DNA of 64,000 nt from contig NW_005200478.1 in assembly GCF_000372725.1 (NCBI RefSeq), positions 64,968-128,967 on the forward strand, written 5' to 3'. Shown piece after piece: positions 1 through 10,283 of the stretch (positions are counted from its first letter, which is position 1; every line of letters begins with the position of its first letter). The notes under the pieces are model-generated. The model saw only the letters and a program-made list of their open reading frames with translations. It had not been told where the DNA came from and did not search any database. The stretch comes from Emiliania huxleyi CCMP1516 (taxonomy: Eukaryota > Haptophyta > Isochrysidales > Noelaerhabdaceae). Position numbers and translations under genes: made by a program.

Positions 1-849
1 TCGCCAGACGCTCGCTGCCGCGCCGCCTCGCTGGTCGTGTCGCACTCTCTCGCTGCCGTCTGTGGCGCCGCGCTGCTCTATGTGTCTGGCCTCGGCCGCC
101 TCCGATCGCCAATGGACGCGGGTAAGGGGCTCTTTCCTCCCGCGCCTCCGGCACCACGGTACAGCAGCAGAGCGGGTCGCGACGGCGCGGTCGATGTCGC
201 GTATCTGGTCTTCATCCGTCACGGGGAGCGCTCTCAGAACACATCCGAAACCGGGCTGACCAGGGATGGCGCCCAACGGGCCGAGTACCTGAGTCGCTGC
301 GTGGAGCGGAGCCCGTCGCTGGCCTTTCCGATCGGGCCGCCGACTAGGCTGCTGGTCAGCCATCGCAACATGTCGAATCGGCCGCACGACACCGTAGCCC
401 CGCTGGCGAGGCGGCTGCGCCTCAAGATAGAGACGGCAGACATGATGCACATCTACGCGCCTCTCGACGTCCTGCGGGAGCTGACGGCCGGGGAGACGCT
501 GCTCGTCGTGTGGCAGCATTGGTTTTTGCCGTTCTTAATCAACGCGCTGGACCTGCCCCACGGCGGGATGAAGCTCACCGACTTCCCTGATCACTGCCCT
601 TCCCGGCACTGGAACGAGCCCAACTACACGCGTGGGCCCGACGGCAAGGGCGATTGTTACGGCATAATGTGGCAGGTCGCGCTGCACCGGCCGGTCGGCG
701 ATTCCGACACCCCGTGGCAGCCGGTCCGGATCGCCCAGATGCAGCAAGGCTTCAACGGACGCGCGGATAGCCCGTGCGAGGAGGGCGTCGCGCCGGTGGT
801 GGCGCAGCCTTGGCACGGTCACGACCGGGACGATGCACGATGGGCGTGA
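1..849 (+). CDS. Histidine phosphatase superfamily protein, 5' end possibly cut
   Basis: The open frame runs from the window edge to a stop at 847-849. The first ATG in frame is at 112, giving about 245 residues; codons upstream of it remain open, so the true start or an earlier exon may lie outside the window. The sequence FIRHGERSQ is the RHG phosphohistidine signature of the phosphoglycerate-mutase-like superfamily. A second conserved-type segment, VVWQHWFLPFL, sits where the family usually has its second catalytic histidine. The residues before the ATG include a hydrophobic stretch that could be a signal anchor if translated. The family contains phosphatases and mutases, and the substrate cannot be told from sequence. 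Superfamily call is good; exact function unknown. Confidence 0.6.
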   Translation, partial: SPDARCRAASLVVSHSLAAVCGAALLYVSGLGRLRSPMDAGKGLFPPAPPAPRYSSRAGRDGAVDVAYLVFIRHGERSQNTSETGLTRDGAQRAEYLSRCVERSPSLAFPIGPPTRLLVSHRNMSNRPHDTVAPLARRLRLKIETADMMHIYAPLDVLRELTAGETLLVVWQHWFLPFLINALDLPHGGMKLTDFPDHCPSRHWNEPNYTRGPDGKGDCYGIMWQVALHRPVGDSDTPWQPVRIAQMQQGFNGRADSPCEEGVAPVVAQPWHGHDRDDARWA

Positions 850-1861
850 GTAATGGAGACAAGGCTCGCTTTGTTCTCGTCTTGGACCTCCTTTTATAAC
901 TCCTCCCTAGATTGTGCGAGGAACGACGTTCAAGAAATACGCCAAACGCGCCCCACACATCGAAAACTTAAAAAGATCAGAAAAGCCAGACTGCAGACAA
1001 ACCAAACGAGGGATGGTGGAGGAGGACAAGGTCCCCACCTGCGCGAGCAGGATCTTGGAAGGACGATCAGGGACACTGGGGAACGGGAGTGGGGAGCGCA
1101 TCGGGCATCGCGCGACACGGAGGGGGGGCTGGGCGCAGGGGTCACCCACACCGCCACACGAGACAGGGTCCCAGGGATTCCCCTCTCGTATATAGGACAA
1201 ACTTGCACCCGGCGGCACGGGGGCAGGCACGGGCCTCCTACTGGTTGCTCTCCTAGTTCTCCTGCTCCTGACAAGGGACAGCGACAGGCTCGCAGCGCGG
1301 TGCTCGGTGGACTCCCTACTCCACTGCGCACTGGCGGTCTCATCTCCATCTGGCGACCTTCCTCCAGTTTCTCACTGGCAGTAAGAAAGAAAGAAAGAAA
1401 ACACACACACACCCTAACGAGGGATGGGGGAGGAGGACTCACTGGCAGTCTCTCGCAACTTAGGCATCGTAGAATTCTTGTTAGTGCCAGTGCGCGCCAG
1501 TCCCGTGCCTAGTAAAAGAAAGAAAGAAACGTGACTACCCAAGGGAGGGATGGGAGGACGGCACGCCGCCACCACACAGGGATTTTCAATGTATGTGGCT
1601 CTGACGTACATTCCCGGAGGAGGACTGCTGAGTGCTGACAGGGTTTGCGATGAGGAGTGACCCGATTTTAAGAAGAGGGGTGTGGTGCGCTAGCCGTCGC
1701 CCACCCTTGGGCGTCTGCCTCTTTCCGTGCCTAGTGTCGTGCGAGACGTCTAAAATTCTTTTGACCAACGATAAAAATTCTTTTTGTCGAGCCTGCGATT
1801 GTGGTGTGCGCGCCAGTTCTTGCCGAGGTACTGTCGTGGCCCCAGCCCACCAGCGTCCCGG
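850..1861. repeat. Repeat-rich spacer with a gene-proximal inverted-repeat element
   Basis: No gene is seen here. Purine-rich tracts (AAAGAAAGAAA) at 1380-1402 and 1513-1530 each precede a GGGATGGG-type block. From about 1536 the copy of the promoter-linked element reads CCCAAGGGAGGGATGGG and continues to about 1735, where the opposite arm ends CCACCCTTGGG. This copy is split by a 77-bp insertion (1587-1663) between two GATTTT hexamers. Downstream lie two AAAATTCTTTT motifs at about 1750-1780, then the ATG of the glycosyltransferase gene at 1862. Confidence 0.55.
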
Positions 1862-4779
1862 ATGCCATTGCTTGAGGCGGAGAAGAGGGTGCTTGCCTGC
1901 CTGCTGTGCTTCTGCGCCGTCATCTTTGGCGGATGGCTCGTGCTGTCGCCGCTCGGTGGTGCTGCAGACACGCACCAGCTAGAGACCATGTTCCTGGAGC
2001 TCGAGGAGGAGCTCGAGGAGGCGCAGTCCGACCTTCGCGAGGCACGGGCCGAGGCGAGCAGCCTGCGGGAGGCCTTGCGCCGCGCGGGCGTGCCGAGTCC
2101 AGCGCTCTCCGCCAACTCGTCCTCCTTCTACGGCGCTCGGCACAGCAGCCAGCCAGCCAGCCAGCCTCACGCACAGCCAAAGGCAGGGACGGCGGTATCC
2201 ACGCCCGCCGCTCTCGAGAAGATTCGCGACCCTTGCGCCGGACGGCCGGGTGCGACGGCGCGCGGCAGTGGCCCGCGTCCCATCCCCGGCGGCGATCTGG
2301 AAGCCAGTGGCGTGCTCGAGGCAGCCTTTGCTGCGCGTGCAGTCGAGGGCGAGCTCATCTTTCTTTCTGTGGGCGACACGCGCGACCACCGGCGCGTCGC
2401 CAAGGACCCGGCGCTCAAGGACATCTCGACCGACTTTCTGCTCCACCTGCTAGCCAACCTGCGCGCGCTCGGGCGCGAGAACTGGCTGATCCTCTCGACG
2501 AGGCGACTGTGCGGCAGGCTGCAGGCCGAGCACTGCGAGCGGTCGTGCGTCTGGTCGACTCTGTGGGACGACCACCCCGGCCTCGAGCCGTGGAGACTGA
2601 AGCCGGGGGACATGTTCCTCATGTGGGCGCAGCAGTGGCGCTACGTCGCGCGCGCCCTCGAGCTGGGCTACCGCGTCTTCCGCGCCGACACAGACGTCTA
2701 CTTTGCAGAGGTACATCACGGAGAGACCTGTAGAGACACACCGACGTCTACTTTGCAGAGGTACATCACGGAGAGACGCTGGAGAGACACAGACGTCTAC
2801 TTTGCAGAGGTACATCACGGAGAGACCTGTAGAGAGACACCGACGTCTACTTTGCAGAGGTACATCACGGAGAGACGCTGGAGAGACGCACCCCTCGGCG
2901 TGGCTGCCTGTGCACGGCTGCCTCGGCACGGCTGCCTCTGCGAAGGAGCTGGCGCCACCCCGCTCGCCCCTCGCCCCTCAGGACCCGTACCCGCTGCTCC
3001 GCTCGCCGCTGCTCCGCCCGTTTGAGATGGTGGTGCGGCCGCAGCCACACCCCCCCCCTCTCTGCGGCAGCCCCGCGCGTCTCGCCCCGCGGGGCTGTCC
3101 TCTCGCCCCGAGAGGCTCTCCTCTCAGGCAGGTGTCCTCTCAGGCAGGTGCCCTCTCGCCCTCCTCCGCAGGTGCAGCACGACTTCGCATCCATGCTCGA
3201 CAACAACCGCCGCCCCGCCTGCAGCGCACCGCCGCGCCGCCCCGCCGACTCCGCCGTCGCGCCAGGCCTGCAGACTTGCGGCACGCGGCCCCGCCACCTC
3301 GCCCTCCTCAACATCGGACTGCTCTACGCGCGGCCCGTCGCTGTGGCGGGAGGCACGGCACCCGACTCCTTCCCGGACTCTTCCCGGACCCCTCCCTGCA
3401 GGTGCGCTCCTCGCCCGGCGGAGGAGCGTACGCCGCAATCAACGAGACGTGGGCTGCTTTCCTCTCAAAGCTGTCGGGCGAGACGTAGCCGAGATGTGGC
3501 CGAGATGTGGCCGAGATGTGGCCGAGATGTGGCCGAGATGAGGCCGAGATGAGGCCGAGATGTGGCCCTCCTCACACAGCTCTCGTGCGAGCAGCGCCAA
3601 GGCAGCCGCAAGCCGCCCCTGCCCGACCGCCCCTGCCCGAGGAGCCGCGACCCGAACGCCCCCCCCCCCCCCCCCCACCACCACCCCACCACCACCCCGC
3701 CCACAAGTCGACCCACCACCCCCTCACACCCCGACCCCTCGCCCCGACCCCTCACACCCCGACCCCTCGCCCCACGACACGCAGGCCCTCATCGACCAGC
3801 CATTCATGCGGAAAGATATAATATAATATAATATAATATAATATAATACAGGCCCTCATCGACCAGCCATTCATGCGGAAAGCGGTCGACGAGCTCGCCG
3901 CTCCCGACTCCGCCTCGCTGCCGCCCAAGCCCGCATCGCACTGGGCGGTGGTCTCCGGAGCGTCGGCCCACCCCTACCCGGCTGGCGTCACCTGCTCCCT
4001 CGCCGACCAAGGCGGGTGCGGCGCGGTCCTCGAGGCCCGCCGCAAGACCGCCTTCCTCGTCCAGCTCGTCCGGCCGCGCCGCCCCTTGGCCGGCCTCCGG
4101 CGAGACGAGCGGATCGCCCTCGCGCCCGACTGGCTGTTTGGGCGCGGCTGCCTCACGCACGTGCGCCGCCCTCTATCGCTGCTGCGCGCGGCCCTCCCCT
4201 CGTGGGGCGCGCAGGACGAGCAGCAGCGAGCCTCCTGCACGCCGACCGCCGCGCAGCCTGCGCCCGGCGCGGCGGCCGGCGTGCTCGTCGCGACGCACTT
4301 TGTGTACTCGATGGCGGTCAAGCGGCAGCGCGCCTTCGCCGCATTCGGCTGGAGCCTGGGCGACGCGCGGAACCGCTCGCGCAGCGCGGCGGACGACGAC
4401 CCTTGCTGGCGCCGCTCGGACACGGTGGAATCCTCCTCCCCCCCCCACCCTCTGGCCTCTCGGAAAAGAGAGGCCCCTCTTCGGGAGACGGCGGCTGAGC
4501 CCCCCTCCCACGGCGCAGGCGATCCTCTTTGGCCACACCTTCTTCGAGCAGTCGCCGAGTAAGACCGTCCTCTGCGCGATGCCAAAGGACGGCGCGCCCG
4601 CATGCAGCTGCTGCCGAAGCCTCCCGTCGCTGGCGGCGAAGGACTCGGCGCTGCGAGAGAAAGCCCGCGCGGGCGGCTTTGTGCTCGAGTCGTCCAATCA
4701 GCACCGCATCCGCGTTGACGGCCACTTTTCCGCCATGGAGGGTTGCAACGACTACCAGCGCTTCTGGGACCGTCGATAG
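1862..4779 (+). CDS. Type II Golgi glycosyltransferase, nucleotide-diphospho-sugar transferase family
   Basis: Six exons can be joined in frame: 1862-2710, about 2980-3035, about 3170-3336, 3402-3484, 3851-4424 and 4519-4779. The start at 1862 gives a short cytosolic tail, one membrane anchor (about residues 10-30) and a coiled-coil stem rich in Glu and Leu, the classic type II Golgi layout. The lumenal part carries DTDVYF, the DxD metal/sugar-nucleotide motif of the Nucleotid_trans family (PF03407, GT77-like), then NIGLLYARP, DQPFMRK and ATHFVYSMAVKRQRAF, all in family order. Exon 1 ends next to a four-copy repeat of its own 3' end and splice donor. Intron 4 begins with CCGAGATG tandem repeats, and exon 5 starts in a 34-bp duplication. 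Donor sugar and acceptor are unknown. Confidence 0.8.
2692..2886 (+). repeat. Four tandem copies of an exon end plus splice donor
   Basis: A 49-50 bp unit containing CGTCTACTTTGCAGAGGTAC occurs four times, with candidate donors (GAG|GTACAT) at 2711, 2761, 2810 and 2860. Alternating tails make a 99-bp dimer repeated twice, so copies 1 and 3 share a reading frame. Each unit therefore repeats the last codons of glycosyltransferase exon 1, including the DxD motif, and its donor site. Confidence 0.85.
3487..3567 (+). repeat. CCGAGATGTGG minisatellite at an intron 5' end
   Basis: About seven copies of an 11-bp unit start two bases inside intron 4 of the glycosyltransferase gene (donor GTAGCC at 3485). 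Related units sit at the 5' end of introns in two other genes (6525-6600 and 24957-25002, both on the minus strand). Confidence 0.8.
3781..3882 (+). repeat. AT-rich insert between 34-bp direct repeats at a 3' splice site
   Basis: An identical 34-bp segment occupies 3781-3814 and 3849-3882, separated by 34 bp of pure A/T (ATATA repeats). The repeated segment begins CAG|GCCCTCATC, that is, the acceptor and first codons of glycosyltransferase exon 5. The intron can be closed at either copy; the second restores the family sequence. Confidence 0.85.
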
Positions 4780-5530
4780 CAATGTGTGCACGTCGACGAT
4801 AGCAATATGTGTCGCGGTCCAATCGACTCGTTCTTGTTCTGTGCAGCGACAAAATGATAAATAAAAAATAATCAATAAAATAAAAACCAGCTCTAGCTCT
4901 ACTGTGAGGGATGGGTAAAAAGGAGCAGGTCCCCGCCCTTGCGATCTTGTGCAGGGATTCTTTGTGGGTGTGGTCGGCAACTAGAGCCGAGGTCGTCACT
5001 GGTTGCTGGTTGGGTACGGGGTGTGGACCCTGCGAGAGTTGACCAGGGGTTGTGCGCGCTGGGCCCTCCTGCTCGGCTCCACGCGCTCCAGCTCCGCAGT
5101 AGAGGGAGCGGACCGTGAGTTGAGGAAATCGAGGGACGCGACCCACTTCGCCACAGACGGTCCCGCGCCTCGCCGCTAAGTTTGCGGCACGCCCCGCACC
5201 GTCCGCTGTGCCGCGTTTTTTGTCCGGAGTGAAAAGTCCAACGCGCTCGTCGGTGACGGCTTCCCTCAACCTGCGCCGCGCTCGGCGAACCTCGACAGCG
5301 CTTTCGGTGGCATGCATTTCTTTGCGACAGAAGCCTGGAGAGCAGCTCCTCTGCTGCTCACACACTCTGCACAGATGGCACAGCTTACTCTGTGCGGCTG
5401 CCACAGCTGTGACAGCGATGGGCTCGCCCTCACTGGCCCTCAGTCACTTGTGCTGCGGCTTGTGTGAGCGACACTGCTCGGCGACTGCCGGCACACTGTG
5501 AGACCATGGGTGTGAGGTTAAACCACGCTA
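4780..5530. repeat. Spacer with dispersed repeats, no gene seen
   Basis: The 3' flank of the glycosyltransferase gene holds an A/T-rich tract (4855-4886). It is followed by GATGGGTAAAAAGGA and about 70 more bases (to about 4985) that recur at 34720-34800. The stretch 4994-5105 matches, in inverse orientation, the loop of the hairpin element at 5531-5735. No coding frame with intron support was found. Confidence 0.5.
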
Positions 5531-5735
5531 CCAGCGTTTGGTCACATCGGCCCCGAGGTCAGATATCCTTCTACTCTGTCTTGATGACAACACTTGTCTA
5601 CTCGCTGGAGCCGAGCAGGAGGGCCCGGCGCACAACCCCTGGTCAACTCAGGGTCCACACCCCGTACACACAAGTCTTCTTGTCATCAACAGAGTAGAAG
5701 GATCTGACCTCGGGGCCGATGTGACCAAGCGCTGG
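5531..5735. repeat. Hairpin-forming inverted repeat (MITE-like)
   Basis: The left arm 5531-5596 and right arm 5671-5735 are near-perfect reverse complements of about 65 bp, for example GGTCACATCGGCCCCGAGG on the left against its complement on the right. About 74 bp lie between them. The loop is similar to the inverted sequence at 4994-5105, so this element and its neighbour share origin. 5736-6055 shows no gene. Confidence 0.8.
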
Positions 5736-6055
5736 TCAATATGTACGACATACGACGAATAAAAATTCAAGCGAGATAGGACCTGGATAGTGAGAGGGCG
5801 GCTGAGGGGGCAGGACAAGCGCGCGCGCGTTGTGGTTCGGATTTGCGCGCTCCAGCACACACACACCACTGGAGCTTTCACGGACCGAACACGGACATCT
5901 GACCACATAGAAGATCTGGGGGGGTCTCAATCTGCGCAAAACGGAGGAGGCAGGACCGTGTACCGTTGAGGCCGCGGGGCATCTGCCAATCTCAAGAGCA
6001 ATCGAGAGAACGTGCATGAAGGGTGCGGTCCCTGCTGCGAGGCGCGTGCTCCCCG

Positions 6056-7736
6056 TCACACGGCGCGGGAGGAGCTCTGTGCGCGAGCGCGGGCAATGGT
6101 GGAGAGCAGCGTCAGCCCGTTGACCCACGCATGCAGCATGGCCCACGTCTCGACGCGGAAGCGCTCGACCTGCGGACATGTCTCGGACATGTCATGGGCG
6201 TGGCCGGGACACCTCTCCACGCGGAAACGCGCCTGCTTTGCGCCGCTCCCCTTCAGCACCGTCACCTCGAACTCGTACTTGTTCAGGTTGGAGATGCGCG
6301 CGCTCAGCGCTGCGAGCGGGTGCGTGAAGGAGCGCGAGGCCGCCGAGGTGGCGCTGTTGTTGTCGACATGCCCGCCCGTGTCCACCAGCACGTACGAGAA
6401 GCTCTCCTGTAGCAGGGTGGCAGAGAAGGATCGGGGGACCCCGCCCCCCCCTGTATACCCCGCCCCCCGAGGGTACCCCTCCCCCCGAGGGTACCCCGCC
6501 TCCCGCAAGCGTAGTCTATGGCTTGGCTGCATCTCGGCTGCATCTCGGCTGCATCTCGGACACATCTCCATCTCGGACTCATCTCGGCTCTCCTCGTCGA
6601 CACAGGTGTAGGCGCGCACAAAGAACCAATCCTTGCGCCGGTCGACGTACATAATCGACCGAAGAGACTTCCTCACCTGCGCGCACCGCTGCTCCACGCC
6701 GCCGCCCGCGGCCTCCCCGCCCTCGCCCTCGCCCTCTGCCTCGACCACGCCGAGCGCGCCCAGCCCAGCCACCAAATCCGCGGCGACGGCTGCCATCGCG
6801 TGCCGCAGCTGCGGGTGGCGAACCAGCTCCGCGCGGTGCCTCGTCCACAGCCCTCCCCGCTCCGACTCGCTCGCGCCGTACGCCTCGACAACGCCGTCGA
6901 GGGCGCCGGCGATCGCGTCCGCCACCGCCTTGCCTTGGGCGGTCTCTGCCGCCGCCGCCGCCTCCGCCTCCGCGAGCGCCGCCGTGGCGGACGCCCGGTC
7001 CGAAGCCCACCGCACGGCGGTAGCGCGGCCGAGCCAGCCGCGCACCTAGGCGGAGGCAGGGCGAGGGTAGGGCTGGGGCTGGGGCTGGGGTTTGGGGTAC
7101 GCTGAGCATGCTGCGCACCCGCCGCTGGACGGTCAGGACGGCAAGGAGGTGGCGCTCGGACCTCCGCCGCTCAAAGTGCTCGCCGCCGAGGGCGCGCCGC
7201 GCGAACGTCTGCAGCGTGCTCGTCGCGCTCTTCCGGCGCTGGTGCGCCCGCCAGAACCGCTGGACCGGTGAGCTCGCGACATCCATCTTTGCGAGAGCCT
7301 CGGCGGCGCGCACCTCGCTGATCAGGTCGTATGCCTCCCGGTTGAGGGGCTGAATGCTCGACTCGAACTCTTCGGGCGTGCACTCCACCTCGCTCAGCAT
7401 GGCCGCCGCCTGCTGCAGCGTCAGCCGCGCCTCGGGCCAACGGCTCATCCTTCGCAGCGTGGCGCCGACGTCGATGATGCACCTCGCGTGGCGCAGCACG
7501 TCGTAGCCCGGTATACCGATGCACCGCTCGTGGATGCCGAGGGCCTGCCGCATCAGCCGCAGCGCCTCGACGAGGGACGACTCGTCGGCGTCTTCCGCCG
7601 TGATGCCCTGTCCGGAGGCGTGCAGCGCCTCGGCGAACGGCAATAGCTGCTCCGAAGGCACTCCATCACCGATCCTCATCTGCATGCGACCCTTCGCGCT
7701 GAGGGTGTCAAGACTAGCCGCGCGCTGACGCACCAT
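6056..7736 (-). CDS. IQ-motif protein with helical repeat N-terminus, function unknown
   Basis: Three exons fit in frame on the minus strand: 7736-7101, 7045-6602 and 6406-6056, giving 476 residues. The first intron is 55 bp with GTACCC...CCTAG borders. The N-terminal 150 residues are helix-forming and TPR-like. Across the first splice junction lie IQ-like segments such as VQRFWRAHQRRKS and VRGWLGRATAVRW, suggesting calmodulin or myosin-light-chain-type binding. The middle is Ala/Glu-rich and helical. The last exon reads ESFSYVLVDTGGHVD and is more globular. The second intron begins with CCGAGATG-type tandem repeats. No family could be named. Confidence 0.6.
6525..6600 (-). repeat. CCGAGATG-type minisatellite at an intron 5' end
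   Basis: Read on the minus strand, units such as GCAGCCGAGATGCAGCC follow the donor of the second intron of the IQ-motif gene. They match the unit at 3487-3567 and 24957-25002. Confidence 0.7.
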
Positions 7737-8195
7737 GTGTGTGTGTGTCCTCCGCAGGAAAGCTGTCAGTCAGCAGGCGTCGAACACACACATGAGGCGA
7801 TCAATTTTCTTTTTTGTGTTAGATCCAGGAGGATGGAGGTGGTAAAATTCTTTTTTGCTGATAGCCCGCGTTTTTCTATCGCAGTCGGGCCCCGGTATGC
7901 CCTGACGTCTGGCTTTGTAAAGAAAGAAAGAAAGAAAGAAATAAAACCCCACGGAGGCCAACAACATACCTACAGGGAGGGATGGGAGGACGGCACGCCG
8001 CCAGGCCCGCCACCACACGGGTAGGTAGGTAGGTAGGTGTTATCTCACACTGTCAAGGCAGAGACAAGGAGGGCCCCCGCGTCTGAATTCGGACGCCTGT
8101 GCTACCCTTCACACACGCTACACACGGTGTACTAGCACGGCGCATCCTGCGCCGTGCCCCATGAATGTCGATACTCCAGCATCACACCCTCTGTG
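7737..8195 (+). repeat. Spacer with one copy of the inverted-repeat element
   Basis: A purine-rich AAAGAAAG tract at 7918-7940 is followed by AGGGAGGGATGGGAGGACGG (7976-7995) and CGCCACCACAC. This is the left arm of the element found upstream of several genes. A TAAAATTCTTTTTTG motif lies at 7845. No gene is evident. Confidence 0.5.
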
Positions 8196-9014
8196 CCACA
8201 ATCGTGTCACGTTGACGTCCCTTAGTCGGCGCGTCTTGTCTGTCGCGATGTCCTAGACGGCGTGCCTTTCTGGTCCCTAGTCTGGTCCTTTACAATCCTT
8301 CAGCCAGCCACCCTCCGGCTCTGAGCCTCCGCGCTCAAACGTGGTACCTCCGGTGAGATGCAAACCGCCCACCAGGCCATGGCGGACAAACCCGCCACGC
8401 CCCAGCGCGATGACATGGCCACCGTCGCACTCGACACCGTCTTACTCGACGAAGAGCCTACAGCAGATCAGGTCCTTACTGCAGTCCTCGTGCTCATGGA
8501 CTTCGTGGCATACGCCGGCGCCGCCGCTCTATGCTCTGGATCAACCGTGAATTTCTGATGCTGCACGGCACTAACGCTGTCACCCTCCCAATCGCCACCG
8601 CCATCTTTGTCGTCACCATCAATTTATTTGTCCGCGGCCTGCTCATCGCCGCCCGCTTTCTCACAGCCTACGCATGCAAAGGGTACACTGCCTCTTGCGC
8701 TCTCGCGGCGGCTTGCGTGGCTCGCGTCAAGACTTGGGTCGCCTTCGGATCTGAGTCGCACCAACGCTCCGTCAAAAGCTCCGTCTGTGATGTCCACATG
8801 GCACCCCGGGGAGAAGCTTCCCACGAGGGGGGCGAGCTTTCGACGAGCCGTTTTGCCGGCTCGATCGAGATCAGTTTGAACGACCACAATCGTGTCACGT
8901 GGACGTCCCTTAGTCGGCGCGTCTTGTCTGTCGCGATGTCCTAGACGTGCCTTTCTGGTCCTTTACAATCCTTCAGCCAGCCACCCTCCGGCTCTGAGCC
9001 TCCGCGCTCAAACG
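8196..9014 (+). mobile_element. Cassette between direct repeats, LTR-like or segmental duplication
   Basis: Nearly identical repeats lie at 8196-8341 (146 bp) and 8884-9014 (131 bp). Both run from CCACAATCGTGTCACGT to CTCCGCGCTCAAACG, and the left copy has a few extra bases. They enclose 542 bp with short open frames. The repeats do not start TG and end CA, and no reverse transcriptase is present. It could be a very small non-autonomous LTR element or a simple duplication. Confidence 0.6.
8531..8944 (+). CDS. Hypothetical membrane-protein frame inside the repeat cassette
   Basis: This frame of 137 codons begins ATGCTCTGGATC and encodes a hydrophobic stretch (VTLPIATAIFVVTINL, then GLLIAARFL) that could cross the membrane once or twice. 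An overlapping frame at 8358-8558 (MQTAHQAMADKP...) ends just downstream of this start. The two could be parts of one spliced or frameshifted gene. The 3' part of the frame runs into the right direct repeat. No homology recognised; existence as a gene is doubtful. Confidence 0.25.
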   Translation: MLWINREFLMLHGTNAVTLPIATAIFVVTINLFVRGLLIAARFLTAYACKGYTASCALAAACVARVKTWVAFGSESHQRSVKSSVCDVHMAPRGEASHEGGELSTSRFAGSIEISLNDHNRVTWTSLSRRVLSVAMS

Positions 9015-9345
9015 CCCCGCACACACGAACCCACACATACAGAGAGAGGCACGAGTGCACGCATTGGGCATCAGAGAGCCATAAGTGTTTCTTAACTTGT
9101 TTGGCTTGAGCCAAGCACACCCGCGCGTGAGCGAGCGATTAGGTCAGGCCCGAAGCCTGACTCAAGCCAAGAGGCGCAGCGAAGCGCTAACGCGAGCCAT
9201 CGTGGCCGCGGTGCAGCCCCGCACGGGTGTTTAGTGCGCGAGATGCGCTCGGGCGACGGAGAAGCCGGAGGCGGGCGGAACTCGGCCGGGGCGAGCGGCC
9301 TGACCGCAGCGTCTTGCGCCACGCAGCGCGATCAGCCGCGAGTAG

Positions 9346-10209
9346 ATGCCAGCGCGCCGAGTCGATGCCGAATTTCGCGAGTGCCTTGAAGATCGACCGC
9401 GTAACCGTAAGTCACGCGCGGCGCACCGATGGGCCGCCGGTGGGGCACCCACGCGGAGAGCATGCGGCGCGGCAGCCGGTCGTAGTCCATGCGCGCGACG
9501 TGGCCAAGCCAGCTACCTCAGCAGGAGGGCACTCGCAGCAGGCGGGGCCGAATCCTGCAGCCTTAGTCTTGACTCGATCCGGCGGCATGCCACGGGTAGG
9601 CGCGTTGAGGCTTGCCGCCTCCTCTGCGCCAACGCGGCTTGTGCCGCAGCTTGCGTTTGCTGCCAGACAAGAGGAGGAGCAGGGCCGTTTGGCGATAGGG
9701 CCAGGCAATCGTATTCGCCCGGCGGGCGTTACGGACTCGAGCAACACCCGGGTCGAGGTTGCTGCGCCTCTCGGTGCAGTGCTGCAGCATTGTACACGCC
9801 TGTTGCGGGCGATGGAGCATCAACGGCAGCCGGAATCCTGGCTGTTCCGGATGCGGGTCCGGCGGCATTCGCTGCGGCGTCTTTGCAGCTGCGAGCGCAG
9901 CGCGGTCAGACACCGTCGGCCGCCGAATGGCGCACGATGCCGCAGCTGCGGGCGGAGTGGTGGCTGTGTCGGCATTGCAAGGACGCTGTCAACCACAACT
10001 CGGCCACTACCTGCAGCAGATGCGCGTCGAGCGTCAGGGAGATGACGCCATATGCAAATCCAGCCGAGGTCGCGGTCCTCTCAGCCAACGCACAGCGCAC
10101 CGCGTATGGTCGGAGCCTGAAGAGTACAGGGACAAGAGCAGCCTCGAGCCTGTCGCTCTGGCTGTTGCGCAGACGCCGGGCAGCGCCGGCTACGCCCGCG
10201 CCGTCCTAG
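9346..10209 (+). CDS. Possible zinc-finger protein (RanBP2-like finger), uncertain
   Basis: This open frame contains WLCRHCKDAVNHN followed by CSRC, close to the RanBP2-type zinc finger spacing (W-x-C-x2-C ... N ... C-x2-C), with one residue more than usual between the second Cys and the Asn. The rest is Ala/Arg-rich and may include untranslated or intronic sequence, since several overlapping frames are open. The start is not established. Upstream, 9015-9345 shows no gene, only short palindromes around GGCTTGAGCCAAG. Confidence 0.3.
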   Translation: MPARRVDAEFRECLEDRPRNRKSRAAHRWAAGGAPTRRACGAAAGRSPCARRGQASYLSRRALAAGGAESCSLSLDSIRRHATGRRVEACRLLCANAACAAACVCCQTRGGAGPFGDRARQSYSPGGRYGLEQHPGRGCCASRCSAAALYTPVAGDGASTAAGILAVPDAGPAAFAAASLQLRAQRGQTPSAAEWRTMPQLRAEWWLCRHCKDAVNHNSATTCSRCASSVREMTPYANPAEVAVLSANAQRTAYGRSLKSTGTRAASSLSLWLLRRRRAAPATPAPS

Positions 10210-10283
10210 CCCAGCTTGCGAGCTTTCAGCCTGGGTCGAAGCGGCTGGAGGCGATGGGCCCTGTTCACGCGCTTTGTGTGTTT

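Noticed and set aside
6181-6230. Extra intron in the last exon of the IQ-motif gene (GTGTCC...CGCAG)
   Set aside because: Removing it would break the frame, while reading through keeps it open; the flanking FRVE repeats are probably coding.
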